A stretch of DNA of 64,000 bases from Blautia glucerasea. GTDB lineage: Bacteria; Bacillota; Clostridia; Lachnospirales; Lachnospiraceae. This document shows positions 15,918 through 24,001 of this stretch, in pieces. The position numbers were made by a program, and so were the translations under genes. The first letter of the stretch is position 1; each line of letters starts with the position of its first letter. The stretch is taken from positions 34,140-98,139 of the forward strand of contig NZ_JAAITU010000008.1 in assembly GCF_013304385.1 (NCBI RefSeq), given 5' to 3'. Below the pieces are notes generated by a model, which was not told the origin of the DNA, did not search any database, and saw only the letters and a program-made list of their open reading frames with translations.

Positions 15918-16867
15918 TATTGTTCATTCCTCCCATCTTTATCCACAACCTTATTTTCTTCTTCCACAATATAAGTGGGTCTGTTCCTGGAAGCATCAAA
16001 AGTCCTCCACAAATATCCACCCAGAATCCCCAATGTGACCATAATAATTCCAAAGCTGAGAAGATTAAAAATAAACAGTGTAGTCCAACCACTAACCTGT
16101 ATCAATCCCATCAGCTTACAGATCAATACGAGAATCCCCCAGACCACAGCACCTATAAAAGATACCGTTCCAATACCTGTAACTAGCGTAATCGGCAGAG
16201 TGGAGAAGCTGAATAAGGTATCTGCCACCAGACGCACCTTTTTCTTAAATGTCCATTTGCTTGTTCCAATCTCTCTTTCCAGACGTACATACGGAATTTC
16301 TTCTGTTTTAAACCCACTCCACAGGATCTGCCCGGTAAGAGCGCTGTTTCTCTCATCCAGAGCCAGAAGCACCTGTATCACCTTCCGATCCAGCAGATAC
16401 ACATCAAAGCCGCCTTTTGGCATGTTGGACAGAGCTGCCTTTCGTACCATCCAATAATATGTATTGGCAAAAAGCTTAGTTCCAAAGCTTTCATTCCTGT
16501 CTTTTCGTACAGCCAGGACTACGTTATTGCCCTTCTTCCAGCTTTCCACCATTTTCAGGATCAGTTCTGTAGGCTCCTGAAGATCTGCTGCCTTTACAAC
16601 TGCACAATCTCCGGTACTTTTCTCAAGCCCGCACAAAATCGCCGCATGAGAGCCGAAATTACGAGAAAGGCTTACAATCTTTATATTTGGGTCCTGATCA
16701 GCCAGCTTCTGCATCACTCCATAGCTATTGTCTTTGGAACCGTCATTCACCATAACGATCTCATATTCATAATCAATGGCATCAATAAACTTTTCTTTTA
16801 TATCCTTATAAAGAGGTATCAGATTATCGTCATTATAATAAACCGGTATTACTATCGAAACCTTCAT
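15917..16867 (-). CDS. GtrB/DPM1-type polyprenyl-phosphate glycosyltransferase (GT2)
   Basis: This 316-residue protein has an N-terminal GT2 domain ('VSIVIPVYYNDDNL' start, 'VMVNDGSKDNS', 'KIVSLSRNFGSHAAI', 'AADLQEPTE' in the DxD position). Two C-terminal transmembrane helices (about 231-253 and 265-287) precede 'GGYLWRTFDASRNRPTYIVEE'. This layout is that of GtrB/ArnC/DPM1 enzymes, which load a sugar from a nucleotide donor onto undecaprenyl phosphate at the cytoplasmic face. It overlaps the FdtA gene by 4 bp and the FdtB gene by 1 bp, so its donor may be the dTDP-3-acylamino sugar made by those neighbours. GtrA and YfhO downstream would complete flipping and transfer. Confidence 0.87.
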   Translation of the reverse strand: MKVSIVIPVYYNDDNLIPLYKDIKEKFIDAIDYEYEIVMVNDGSKDNSYGVMQKLADQDPNIKIVSLSRNFGSHAAILCGLEKSTGDCAVVKAADLQEPTELILKMVESWKKGNNVVLAVRKDRNESFGTKLFANTYYWMVRKAALSNMPKGGFDVYLLDRKVIQVLLALDERNSALTGQILWSGFKTEEIPYVRLEREIGTSKWTFKKKVRLVADTLFSFSTLPITLVTGIGTVSFIGAVVWGILVLICKLMGLIQVSGWTTLFIFNLLSFGIIMVTLGILGGYLWRTFDASRNRPTYIVEEENKVVDKDGRNEQ

Positions 16868-17301
16868 GCTTTTTCTCCACCATTACCTTCTGTACGTTTC
16901 ACGATTTTGACAAACTCATCATAATCACGGATATATTCATCCGGATCGTAATGCTCACTTGCAAGTACCAGAAGAACAGAATCTTCTGAAAAATCATACA
17001 TATCTTTCCATACCATCTGTGGAAGATAAATTCCTGTATGCGGGCGGTTCAAGCTGAAAACAGCTTCATTCCCAAGTCCGTCCTTAACCTTCACTTTACT
17101 TTTCCCTGCAACATTAATCAGTACAAATTGACTTTTTAAATTAGCATGCTGTCCTCTGACTACATCTGTATCTGAACCATAGATATAAAAAATACGTTTA
17201 ATATCGAAAGGTATATCTTTATGCCCTTCAACAATTACAAGATGTCCCCTCTCGTCTCCTTTTTGCGGAAACTCCAGCATTTTAACACCATTTTCACTCA
17301 T
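16864..17301 (-). CDS. fdtA: dTDP-4-oxo-6-deoxyglucose 3,4-ketoisomerase (FdtA/QdtA-type cupin)
   Basis: This 145-residue cupin matches the WxcM/FdtA family throughout: 'ERGHLVIVEGHKDIPF', 'IKRIFYIYG', 'VVRGQHA', 'IYLPQMVWKDMYDFS' and 'SEHYDPDEYIRDYDEF'. The family moves the keto group from C4 to C3 of a dTDP-6-deoxyhexose, the step before 3-amination. In the catalytic strand the usual RGxHAH motif reads RGQHAN (H52, N54), so the second His is replaced by Asn. A near-perfect AAGGAGG six bases upstream fixes the ATG at 17301. It is the first gene of a coupled isomerase-GT2-aminotransferase-GNAT run. RmlA and RmlB, needed for the substrate, are not in the window. Confidence 0.87.
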   Translation of the reverse strand: MSENGVKMLEFPQKGDERGHLVIVEGHKDIPFDIKRIFYIYGSDTDVVRGQHANLKSQFVLINVAGKSKVKVKDGLGNEAVFSLNRPHTGIYLPQMVWKDMYDFSEDSVLLVLASEHYDPDEYIRDYDEFVKIVKRTEGNGGEKA

Positions 17302-17330
17302 ATTGGATCCTCCTTTGTTTCATTTATCCA

Positions 17331-19001
17331 TTATACTTCACTTTTGTGTATATCTTTTTTATCGTATATGCCTCGATAAATGTAATAATCTCCATCCTTC
17401 TGTGGGCTCTCTACAGGATCTAAATAAATGTATTGCTTCCAGCCCACTTTCATTGCACATGTATCACTGATCTGTGTACGTGAAAATGCAACATAATTCC
17501 CATTTTCCTTGTCTACAACCGTAAATAGTTCAGCTGAAGTCGCATACAATTGAAGAGGACCGGCATGATCAGCCCGAAGCACTGAAATATTTTTCCCCTG
17601 CAGCTGTGCATAATCAGTCCAGTAAGAATCATGAACTGCAAGGGTATTATACGCCTGATATATTTCTTTTGAGCAAATCTCTTTTCCATTGTATTCATTT
17701 ATCGTATCTGTTCTGAAAAGGGCTTCAATATTTTCAAGTCTGGTAAAATCATAATCCATTTCTCTTGAAAAAATATCATTTTCAAGCTGGATTGCGCAGC
17801 CAAGACTAAGAATGCCTACCAGCATCACAACACTAATCACCTTTTTGAAACGAATAAACCGTGTAAGTCCCCAAACAATATAAGAAAACGCCAAGGTCAT
17901 AACAAAATAAGAGAAATAAGAAACCGGAAGTGAAATAAATCCCTGCTCCCCTACATTTCCCTGATACATCTTAGATACTGAAATAGGTAAAAAAGGCAAA
18001 ACGGCACAACCGAGCAACATTACAAGAATCAGCAAGCTTTTCCCTAATTCCTTTTTCTCTTTTTCAACTTCTTTTCTGAAGATTTTCCATAATGCATATC
18101 CAGCAATCATCAAGATTGCAATCACTCTTATAACACCTTCTGTAGACAACCAGTGTTTATAATAGTTAAACAGATATAAATATTTATCTGAAAGGAACAA
18201 CCCCCCTGGTACAGCGCTGCGCAGCAGATTCTTGATGATCACGAGAGAAGCCTTCAGATTAAATCCTATCTGTGTACCATCATATTGAGAAGGAAAGATC
18301 TTTCCGGTGACTACATAACATGCCAGAAAAACACATCCCACAATAATCGGCACCAGACACGGCTTTATATTCTCTTTTATTTTTTTCCAGCTGTACATAT
18401 GCCTTTCGGTAATTCCCAAAAGAAGAAATACCGGTGTGTATGTAATAAAAGCCTCATAACTACAGCACACGATCCAAAACAGGATCATAGCTATAATCAT
18501 ATATTTTTTCTTTTCTGTACGGAGATAATAAATATAAAGTAATAAAGATACATATAATAATGTAAGCGGTATCCCATATAAAGTCACATAGGCATTCGGA
18601 AGTGTGGGTTCGAAAGAAAGTGGCATAAACAATGCCAGTAATACTGTCACTATACCTGTCAGAGTCTTTTTATGAAAAATCTCTTCTGTCAGTTTTGCAA
18701 ATAATCCAATATTGGATATAACTGTAAGAACCTGCAAGATTCGAAAGCAATATCTTGATTTTCCGATATACCCCAGAATCTGTGTCACAGGCACTACCAG
18801 GCAAGACATAGCCCGTCCTTTTCCCTGAAGAAGTTCTGTATATGAATGAGTCAAAAATTCCTTTACCCCTCGCATACTCCAATATCTTGCAAGAAGCTCA
18901 TCATTATGCATTATTCCTAATGTAAGCAATGGGAAAAAAAGTAAAACGGTACCAACTACCATCAAAAAAATGAAGCACTGATTTCTTTTCTTTTCTTCCA
19001 T
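17331..19001 (-). CDS. Polytopic membrane protein, probable GT-C glycosyltransferase
   Basis: This 556-residue protein has roughly eleven hydrophobic helices. The first extracytoplasmic loop carries 'GIMHNDELLARYWSMRG', an acidic pair in the position where GT-C transferases hold their catalytic or metal-binding residues, and a soluble domain of about 110 residues ends the protein. It resembles the GtrII-type glucosyltransferase membrane proteins and is not a Wzx or Wzy by visible features, though a polymerase role cannot be excluded. It lies 29 bp upstream of the FdtA gene, so it may be part of the same transcript. It could transfer a lipid-linked sugar to the surface glycan. AAAGGAG precedes the ATG. 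Confidence 0.65.
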   Translation of the reverse strand: MEEKKRNQCFIFLMVVGTVLLFFPLLTLGIMHNDELLARYWSMRGVKEFLTHSYTELLQGKGRAMSCLVVPVTQILGYIGKSRYCFRILQVLTVISNIGLFAKLTEEIFHKKTLTGIVTVLLALFMPLSFEPTLPNAYVTLYGIPLTLLYVSLLLYIYYLRTEKKKYMIIAMILFWIVCCSYEAFITYTPVFLLLGITERHMYSWKKIKENIKPCLVPIIVGCVFLACYVVTGKIFPSQYDGTQIGFNLKASLVIIKNLLRSAVPGGLFLSDKYLYLFNYYKHWLSTEGVIRVIAILMIAGYALWKIFRKEVEKEKKELGKSLLILVMLLGCAVLPFLPISVSKMYQGNVGEQGFISLPVSYFSYFVMTLAFSYIVWGLTRFIRFKKVISVVMLVGILSLGCAIQLENDIFSREMDYDFTRLENIEALFRTDTINEYNGKEICSKEIYQAYNTLAVHDSYWTDYAQLQGKNISVLRADHAGPLQLYATSAELFTVVDKENGNYVAFSRTQISDTCAMKVGWKQYIYLDPVESPQKDGDYYIYRGIYDKKDIHKSEV

Positions 19002-19346
19002 ATTATTCTCCTTTCATACTATAATAATATCTATCGTAACGAACCTTATTTTACCCATTTAATTTAGCAGAATAACCTTAAATATTGTTAATACTATATA
19101 AAATCAGTCATACATCTTATACGCTTTCTTATAAAATACTATTATAATCTTAAAATTCACTTTGGGCAAAACTCGCAAAATATAAAAAAACATATTAAGT
19201 TAAACTTAATCCACGCCAAATCCATTAAGATTTTCTCAAAGTTCAATTCTACTAATCTGCAATTTATTTTAAATATAGACAAACCTACAAATGGTATTGT
19301 TCCAACAATTTGTTCAAATTATTTTTCAGCGTCATTGCAACTCCTG
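19002..19346. other. 345-bp A+T-rich gene-free interval with a perfect palindrome
   Basis: This is the longest gap inside the glycan locus. It is very A+T-rich and encodes nothing plausible on either strand. The one structured element is a perfect 17-bp palindrome at 19194-19210 (ATTAAGTT-A-AACTTAAT). Read on the minus strand it is followed within two bases by a run of seven T, so it may be a weak terminator for the acyltransferase operon that ends at 19347. A convincing -35/-10 pair for the next gene was not found. Confidence 0.5.
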
Positions 19347-20966
19347 CTATTTAAATATAATTTCATTCACAAGACTACTTTTTTCTCTTTGATCCGCCTC
19401 ATTTTCATCAGGCATGTAAATACCATTAAATACTATTTTTATATTAAGTATTTCTCCAACTCTGTATCCATGGGAAGATGATATGTTTCCTTCATACAAC
19501 CAATTTCTATCATCTTTTAATTCTTTTTCAAACACTTCCTCATCATTTATTTCTATTTTAATATCAGTAACCATATCAAATTCTTTAGGAACATAACCGG
19601 ACATGTATATCTGATTCCAATTACCTTTTTTTACTTCAATACTTCCCTCTTTTGCTATCCAGCGATAAGTTTCCTCTCCTTGTGGTAGCCATCCTTCATC
19701 AAAAATCACATTTTTATTACCTGCATATGGGAATGTTATCTCTAATGATTTCCAATAACCAATATATGAAATCGCTATATAGCTCCATATTCCACATAAA
19801 AAAAATATGCACATCATCTTGAAAGTATATTGTATTGTTTTGTTACTATTTTCTTCGATTTCTACAACAGATTTTTCTGCTCTCTTAAATACTCTATTCC
19901 ATAGTTTTTCCCATCCATTTTTCTTTCCAAGCAAGAAAGAAAAAAAATTATTTTTATTTACTATTTTCCATAATTCCATACTAAAAGCCACAGAAAAAAC
20001 AGTAATAAAAAGCCAATATTTTTTTATTGAATCGGCTGGAGTTGTCAACTGGACTTCTTGCATTGTAATTATTCCCAATTTAGCCAATATCAAGAATAAT
20101 ATTTTAAACGCCATAAAGTGAAATACTAAAATTCCGAATGTACTTTTTCCAATTTCGATCAACGGTTTTTTCATTCTGTCATTAAGAAGTTTAACCAAAC
20201 AACACGAAATCACTATTAACAATAAACTTCCCAATACTCCTGAACAATAATTTAAAACAATATTCCCAAATTTTTTGCTCGGATAATCCACTGTTGCGTC
20301 AAAATATTTTTGTGCAAAATATAAATATCCGCAAACAGCCACTCCTATTCCCACCAATTTGCCAGTTGAAATATCATCAATTTTTTTCCCTGATCTCATA
20401 ATCTGACCAGTAGCAAAAAAGCCTTGTCCTATGAATGCCAAATTAATAGCATTAAACAGACTATTTTCTACACAAAAATATCCAAACACAAATAAAGAAA
20501 GAGAAAATACAGCATATAAAATTCCGTTTTTATTACCACAAATCATGTAAATAATTCGTTGACATATTTCAACTTGCATCAGAACCACTATAAACCATGT
20601 AGCCCCAAGCCACCAAACATAGTTCGTTCCTTCACAAACAAAGTTTTTTATTGTATCTATAAAACCTATATATCCACCATCATAAAAAACACTATAAACA
20701 GACGTTGCATTAAGTATTGCCATCAAGGCAGCTCCCATTATAGTCAAAAATAAAAGCGGGATATACAACGAGTATATTTTTTTGTATACATAATGAACCG
20801 CACTGTCTCTGTCAAAATTGGTCGTATAGCCTGAAATGAAGAAAAAAGCGGCCATATGGAATTGGTAAATATAATTATTAAATGCACCTGTTGCATGACC
20901 TACAACAACTAATATGATTCCCAGTGCTTTATATATATCTACCCATTCAATTCGCTTTTTCTCCAT
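19347..20966 (-). CDS. Membrane-bound acyltransferase (AT3/OafA type) with extracellular C-terminal domain
   Basis: This 539-residue protein opens with the acyltransferase-3 signature 'WVDIYKALGIILVVVGHATG' and 'YQFHMAAFFFISGY' (the catalytic His region), followed by about ten membrane helices. After the last helix (about 388-408) comes a soluble domain of about 130 residues, rich in short strands and Trp, that would lie outside the cell and that I do not recognise. AT3 proteins O-acetylate or otherwise acylate surface sugars and peptidoglycan. It lies 15 bp after the GmhA-type gene in the same operon, so the heptose-containing glycan is the likely target. AGGAGAGAG precedes the ATG. Confidence 0.83.
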   Translation of the reverse strand: MEKKRIEWVDIYKALGIILVVVGHATGAFNNYIYQFHMAAFFFISGYTTNFDRDSAVHYVYKKIYSLYIPLLFLTIMGAALMAILNATSVYSVFYDGGYIGFIDTIKNFVCEGTNYVWWLGATWFIVVLMQVEICQRIIYMICGNKNGILYAVFSLSLFVFGYFCVENSLFNAINLAFIGQGFFATGQIMRSGKKIDDISTGKLVGIGVAVCGYLYFAQKYFDATVDYPSKKFGNIVLNYCSGVLGSLLLIVISCCLVKLLNDRMKKPLIEIGKSTFGILVFHFMAFKILFLILAKLGIITMQEVQLTTPADSIKKYWLFITVFSVAFSMELWKIVNKNNFFSFLLGKKNGWEKLWNRVFKRAEKSVVEIEENSNKTIQYTFKMMCIFFLCGIWSYIAISYIGYWKSLEITFPYAGNKNVIFDEGWLPQGEETYRWIAKEGSIEVKKGNWNQIYMSGYVPKEFDMVTDIKIEINDEEVFEKELKDDRNWLYEGNISSSHGYRVGEILNIKIVFNGIYMPDENEADQREKSSLVNEIIFK

Positions 20967-20981
20967 CCTAAAACTCTCTCC

Positions 20982-21620
20982 TTAAAAAAATCTCTCTTCC
21001 AACATCAAACACAATGCATGATAAACCGGTAAATGAAGTTCCTGAATCTTAAATGTCTCCATTTCATTCACAACAATAGCAACATCCACTTTATCTTTCA
21101 GTTTTCCGCCGTCTTTGCCTGTCAGTGCAATAGTCTTCATCCCTTTTGCACGTGCAACAATAGCTGCATAATTTACGTTTACTGAATTTCCGGATGTGGA
21201 AATTCCAAGAAAAACATCTCCCGGGTTTCCGTATCCCTGTACCTCCTGTGCCAGAATCAAAAGACCATCTACATCATTAAGAAATGCAGTGTTCAAGCCA
21301 ATATTCATATTCAAGGACAAAGCAGGTAAAGTACCTTCAAGCTTCTCGGCCAATACACTTCCCATTTCCGGATCCAGCTGGATCATCTTGTTTTTTAAAT
21401 CTTCTTCCAACGGCCGTCTTTTAATAAAGCTTTTCATAAGCTCGCCAACAATATGCTCCGCATCTGCTGCGCTTCCACCGTTTCCAGCCACTAGCAGTTT
21501 GTTCCCATTTAGATAGCACTCTTCCAGCACTTTATAAGCCTGGTAAATATCGTCCTTACTGGATTCCAACACTGGATATCTTTCAATTAAATTGTTGAAA
21601 ATTTCTTCAATTTTGCTCAT
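20982..21620 (-). CDS. gmhA: Sedoheptulose-7-phosphate isomerase (GmhA-type SIS protein)
   Basis: This 212-residue SIS-domain protein has the GmhA hallmark 'LVAGNGGSAADAEHIVGELMKSF' (split: NGGSAADAEH is the core) and 'VFLGISTSGNSVNV', which bind the sugar phosphate, plus a C-terminal 'ELHLPVYHALCLMLE' helix with catalytic Glu/His. It converts sedoheptulose 7-phosphate to D-glycero-D-manno-heptose 7-phosphate in the cytoplasm. It is slightly longer than Gram-negative GmhA because of an insert around residues 68-80. It lies 2 bp after the phosphatase gene, within a run that supplies all four enzymes of the GDP-heptose route. Confidence 0.9.
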   Translation of the reverse strand: MSKIEEIFNNLIERYPVLESSKDDIYQAYKVLEECYLNGNKLLVAGNGGSAADAEHIVGELMKSFIKRRPLEEDLKNKMIQLDPEMGSVLAEKLEGTLPALSLNMNIGLNTAFLNDVDGLLILAQEVQGYGNPGDVFLGISTSGNSVNVNYAAIVARAKGMKTIALTGKDGGKLKDKVDVAIVVNEMETFKIQELHLPVYHALCLMLEERFF

Positions 21621-21622
21621 AA

Positions 21623-22192
21623 TTATCTCAGTCCTTTACATACAATATTATTTACTGCATCATATAGATCATCTGCTATATATTGAAACAAATGGAATCC
21701 TTCCTTTTCCAATTGGCTTCCATATCCAGTTCTTACCAAAATCGTTTTCAAATGGAAATTGTTCCCAGCCTTAATGTCTCCTATATTGTCACCAATCATC
21801 CATGAATCCTCGATATCAACATCAAAGTCCTCACAGGCTTTTTCAAACAGTCCTGTTTCCGGTTTTCGACAATGACATTTCATTTTATATTTTCCTATGC
21901 CTGCATCCGGATGATGTGGACAATAATAAAATCCGTCTATATGTGCTTTATATTTACTCAGTTGTTCATTAACATATTGATGCAATTTTATTACATCATC
22001 TTCTGAATAATAGCCTCTCGCAACACCAGCCTGATTGGACACCACGATTACCTGATATCCGGCATTATTCAATCTTGCAATAGCTTCCGGAACTTTTGGA
22101 ATAAATTCAAATTCTTCTGGACGATATAAGTAATTCTTCTCTACATTAATAGTTCCGTCCCTGTCCAGAAACACAGTTTTTCTGCCACTCAT
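21623..22192 (-). CDS. gmhB: D-glycero-D-manno-heptose 1,7-bisphosphate 7-phosphatase (HAD)
   Basis: This 189-residue HAD phosphatase has motif I 'FLDRDGTIN', motif II 'VVSNQAGVARGYYSE', a zinc-binding loop with 'CPHHPD' and 'CHCRKPE', and motif IV 'MIGDNIGDIKAG'. The zinc loop is the mark of GmhB and HisB-N. It removes the 7-phosphate from heptose 1,7-bisphosphate, giving heptose 1-phosphate. It overlaps the kinase gene by 4 bp and is followed by the isomerase gene, so the assignment is well supported by context. A D,D-heptose rather than histidinol phosphate substrate is inferred from these neighbours. Confidence 0.92.
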   Translation of the reverse strand: MSGRKTVFLDRDGTINVEKNYLYRPEEFEFIPKVPEAIARLNNAGYQVIVVSNQAGVARGYYSEDDVIKLHQYVNEQLSKYKAHIDGFYYCPHHPDAGIGKYKMKCHCRKPETGLFEKACEDFDVDIEDSWMIGDNIGDIKAGNNFHLKTILVRTGYGSQLEKEGFHLFQYIADDLYDAVNNIVCKGLR

Positions 22193-23265
22193 AATTTGAA
22201 ATCAAACCGTCCTTCCGGAATCTGAACTTTAATATCCTGGTAATCCCACCGATTACTATCCATCGTCCATGCCTGAGCTCCGCGAAGTTCAAAATTCCAG
22301 TCTGCCAACTGACCTCCTGCTTTTTCCATTCTTTCAGCAACTTTATGCTTTACATTATACGGGCAATACATTAAAAGATAACCGCCACCACCAGCACCAA
22401 GCAGCTTTCCTCCAAGTGCACCAGCTTTGACCGCTTCCTCGTATAATTCATCGATTTTGGGATTGGTAATCTTATTGCTCATACGTTTCTTGCTATTCCA
22501 GCCATAGTCCAGTAATTTTCCAAAACTGTTAAGGTTTCCTTTTAATAATTCATCTTTCATAGCATAAGCTAACGCCTTTACCTCTGTCATGGCAGCCACT
22601 GCATCTGTCTCTTTTTTCTTATAATTATTCACCTGATCTGAAATAATATTGGCAGATACATGAATGTTCCCAGTATAGCAAAGCAGCAGATTATATTGAA
22701 GTTCATGTATAATATCTTTTTTGATTCGAAGTGGATTTACTACCACATCATTTTTCCCATGAAATTCAATAAAATTAAAACCACCAAAGGTAGCAGCATA
22801 TTGATCCTGATAACCGCCTGAAATCCCAAGTACTTCTCGTTCCACATGGTATGCCAGATCTGCCATTTCATAAGCATCCATTGTAACGCCTTTCCACTTT
22901 GCCATTGCCATCAGCAAAGAGACCATGACCGTAGAGGAAGTTCCAAGACCAGAGCCTGGAGGCGCATCACACTGCAAGTAAACCTCGCACCCCTGATTAA
23001 TATCCAGTGCATTTAAAGCAGCTTTTACTAAATCAAGTTTACCATCATATACATAATTTTCTTTCGCATTGTATTTAACAGTCATATCAAAATCCAGGGA
23101 ATGAACTGTGATCTGATCATTTTCTTTGGGCAAGATTGAACAATATGCATATTTGTTAATCGTACTGCCTATTATGGCTCCACCATGTTCCACACAATAT
23201 GGTTCCACATCTGTACCGCCACCGCCAAAACTAACTCTGAGTGGTGCTCTTCCTCTTATAATCAT
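22189..23265 (-). CDS. hddA: D-glycero-alpha-D-manno-heptose 7-phosphate kinase (GHMP family)
   Basis: This 358-residue GHMP kinase opens with 'IIRGRAPLRVSFGGGGTDVEPY', which is typical of HddA. The ATP loop 'PPGSGLGTSSTVMVSL' is at about 111-126 and motif 3 'GGKLLGAGGGGYLLMYCP' at about 292-309. It phosphorylates D-glycero-D-manno-heptose 7-phosphate at C1 in the alpha configuration. That choice of anomer leads to GDP-heptose, unlike HldE of LPS bacteria, which leads to ADP-heptose. It lies 13 bp after the nucleotidyltransferase gene and overlaps gmhB. In Gram-positives this pathway is known from S-layer glycans. Confidence 0.92.
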   Translation of the reverse strand: MIIRGRAPLRVSFGGGGTDVEPYCVEHGGAIIGSTINKYAYCSILPKENDQITVHSLDFDMTVKYNAKENYVYDGKLDLVKAALNALDINQGCEVYLQCDAPPGSGLGTSSTVMVSLLMAMAKWKGVTMDAYEMADLAYHVEREVLGISGGYQDQYAATFGGFNFIEFHGKNDVVVNPLRIKKDIIHELQYNLLLCYTGNIHVSANIISDQVNNYKKKETDAVAAMTEVKALAYAMKDELLKGNLNSFGKLLDYGWNSKKRMSNKITNPKIDELYEEAVKAGALGGKLLGAGGGGYLLMYCPYNVKHKVAERMEKAGGQLADWNFELRGAQAWTMDSNRWDYQDIKVQIPEGRFDFKL

Positions 23266-23278
23266 TGTTTACTCTCCG

Positions 23279-23989
23279 TTAAAATTCTATGTTTTTTTGT
23301 TCTACATCTTTAATAAACTTAAAATAATCGTCCGGCACACCAATGTCAATAAAATATCCTTCATTTACAACTGCACCAAGTTTTTTCTTTTCAGCCAACA
23401 TTTGAGGAATAATTTCATTCTCCAGCGAACATTTTTTTCCTTCAGGAATTAAATCCAACACAGTTTTCCGCATTAAATAAATTCCTCCATTTATAACCCC
23501 GGAAATATGATCACTGACCTTTTCATTAAAACCAATAATCATATGGTTATCCAGTTTTACACTGCCGTATCTGGATACATCCGGAACCTTTCTCAAAACC
23601 AGTGCCATGTCCATATTTTCACTTTTATACAGATCAATTGCGTCACTGTAAGCAGCCTGATAAAATGTATCTGCATTCAAAACAAAAAACTCTGATTCTT
23701 TAATATACTGACCAGCATTTTTTATTGCGCCCGCAGTCCCTAACTGCTCTTTTTCGTAGGAATATTCAATATGCACGTCCAATTGCTCGCCGTTTCCAAA
23801 ATACTCCTCCACCATTTCACCTTTGTAGCCAACAGCCAGAACAATATCGGTTATTCCATGTTTCTTTAACTCCAAAATCAAATATTCCATGAAAGGTTTC
23901 CCACATACGTCTGCCATAGGCTTGGGTCTGTCATTAACCACACTTTTCAGTCTCGTTCCAAGACCTCCTGCAAGAAGTACTGCCTGCAT
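23279..23989 (-). CDS. hddC: D-glycero-alpha-D-manno-heptose 1-phosphate guanylyltransferase
   Basis: This 236-residue sugar-nucleotidyltransferase starts with 'AVLLAGGLGTRLKSVVNDRPKPMADVCGKPF' (signature core GGLGTRL...RPKPM) and carries the metal-binding 'VLNADTFY' at about 99-106 and 'GVINGGIYLM' for sugar binding. The D-glycero-D-manno-heptose neighbours hddA, gmhB and gmhA make HddC the best assignment: GTP plus heptose 1-phosphate gives GDP-heptose and pyrophosphate. The base specificity cannot be read from motifs alone and rests on the kinase type and gene order. The ATG at 23989 lies 12 bp after the stop of the large fusion gene. Confidence 0.88.
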   Translation of the reverse strand: MQAVLLAGGLGTRLKSVVNDRPKPMADVCGKPFMEYLILELKKHGITDIVLAVGYKGEMVEEYFGNGEQLDVHIEYSYEKEQLGTAGAIKNAGQYIKESEFFVLNADTFYQAAYSDAIDLYKSENMDMALVLRKVPDVSRYGSVKLDNHMIIGFNEKVSDHISGVINGGIYLMRKTVLDLIPEGKKCSLENEIIPQMLAEKKKLGAVVNEGYFIDIGVPDDYFKFIKDVEQKNIEF

Positions 23990-24001
23990 TTTTATGCTCC
24001 T

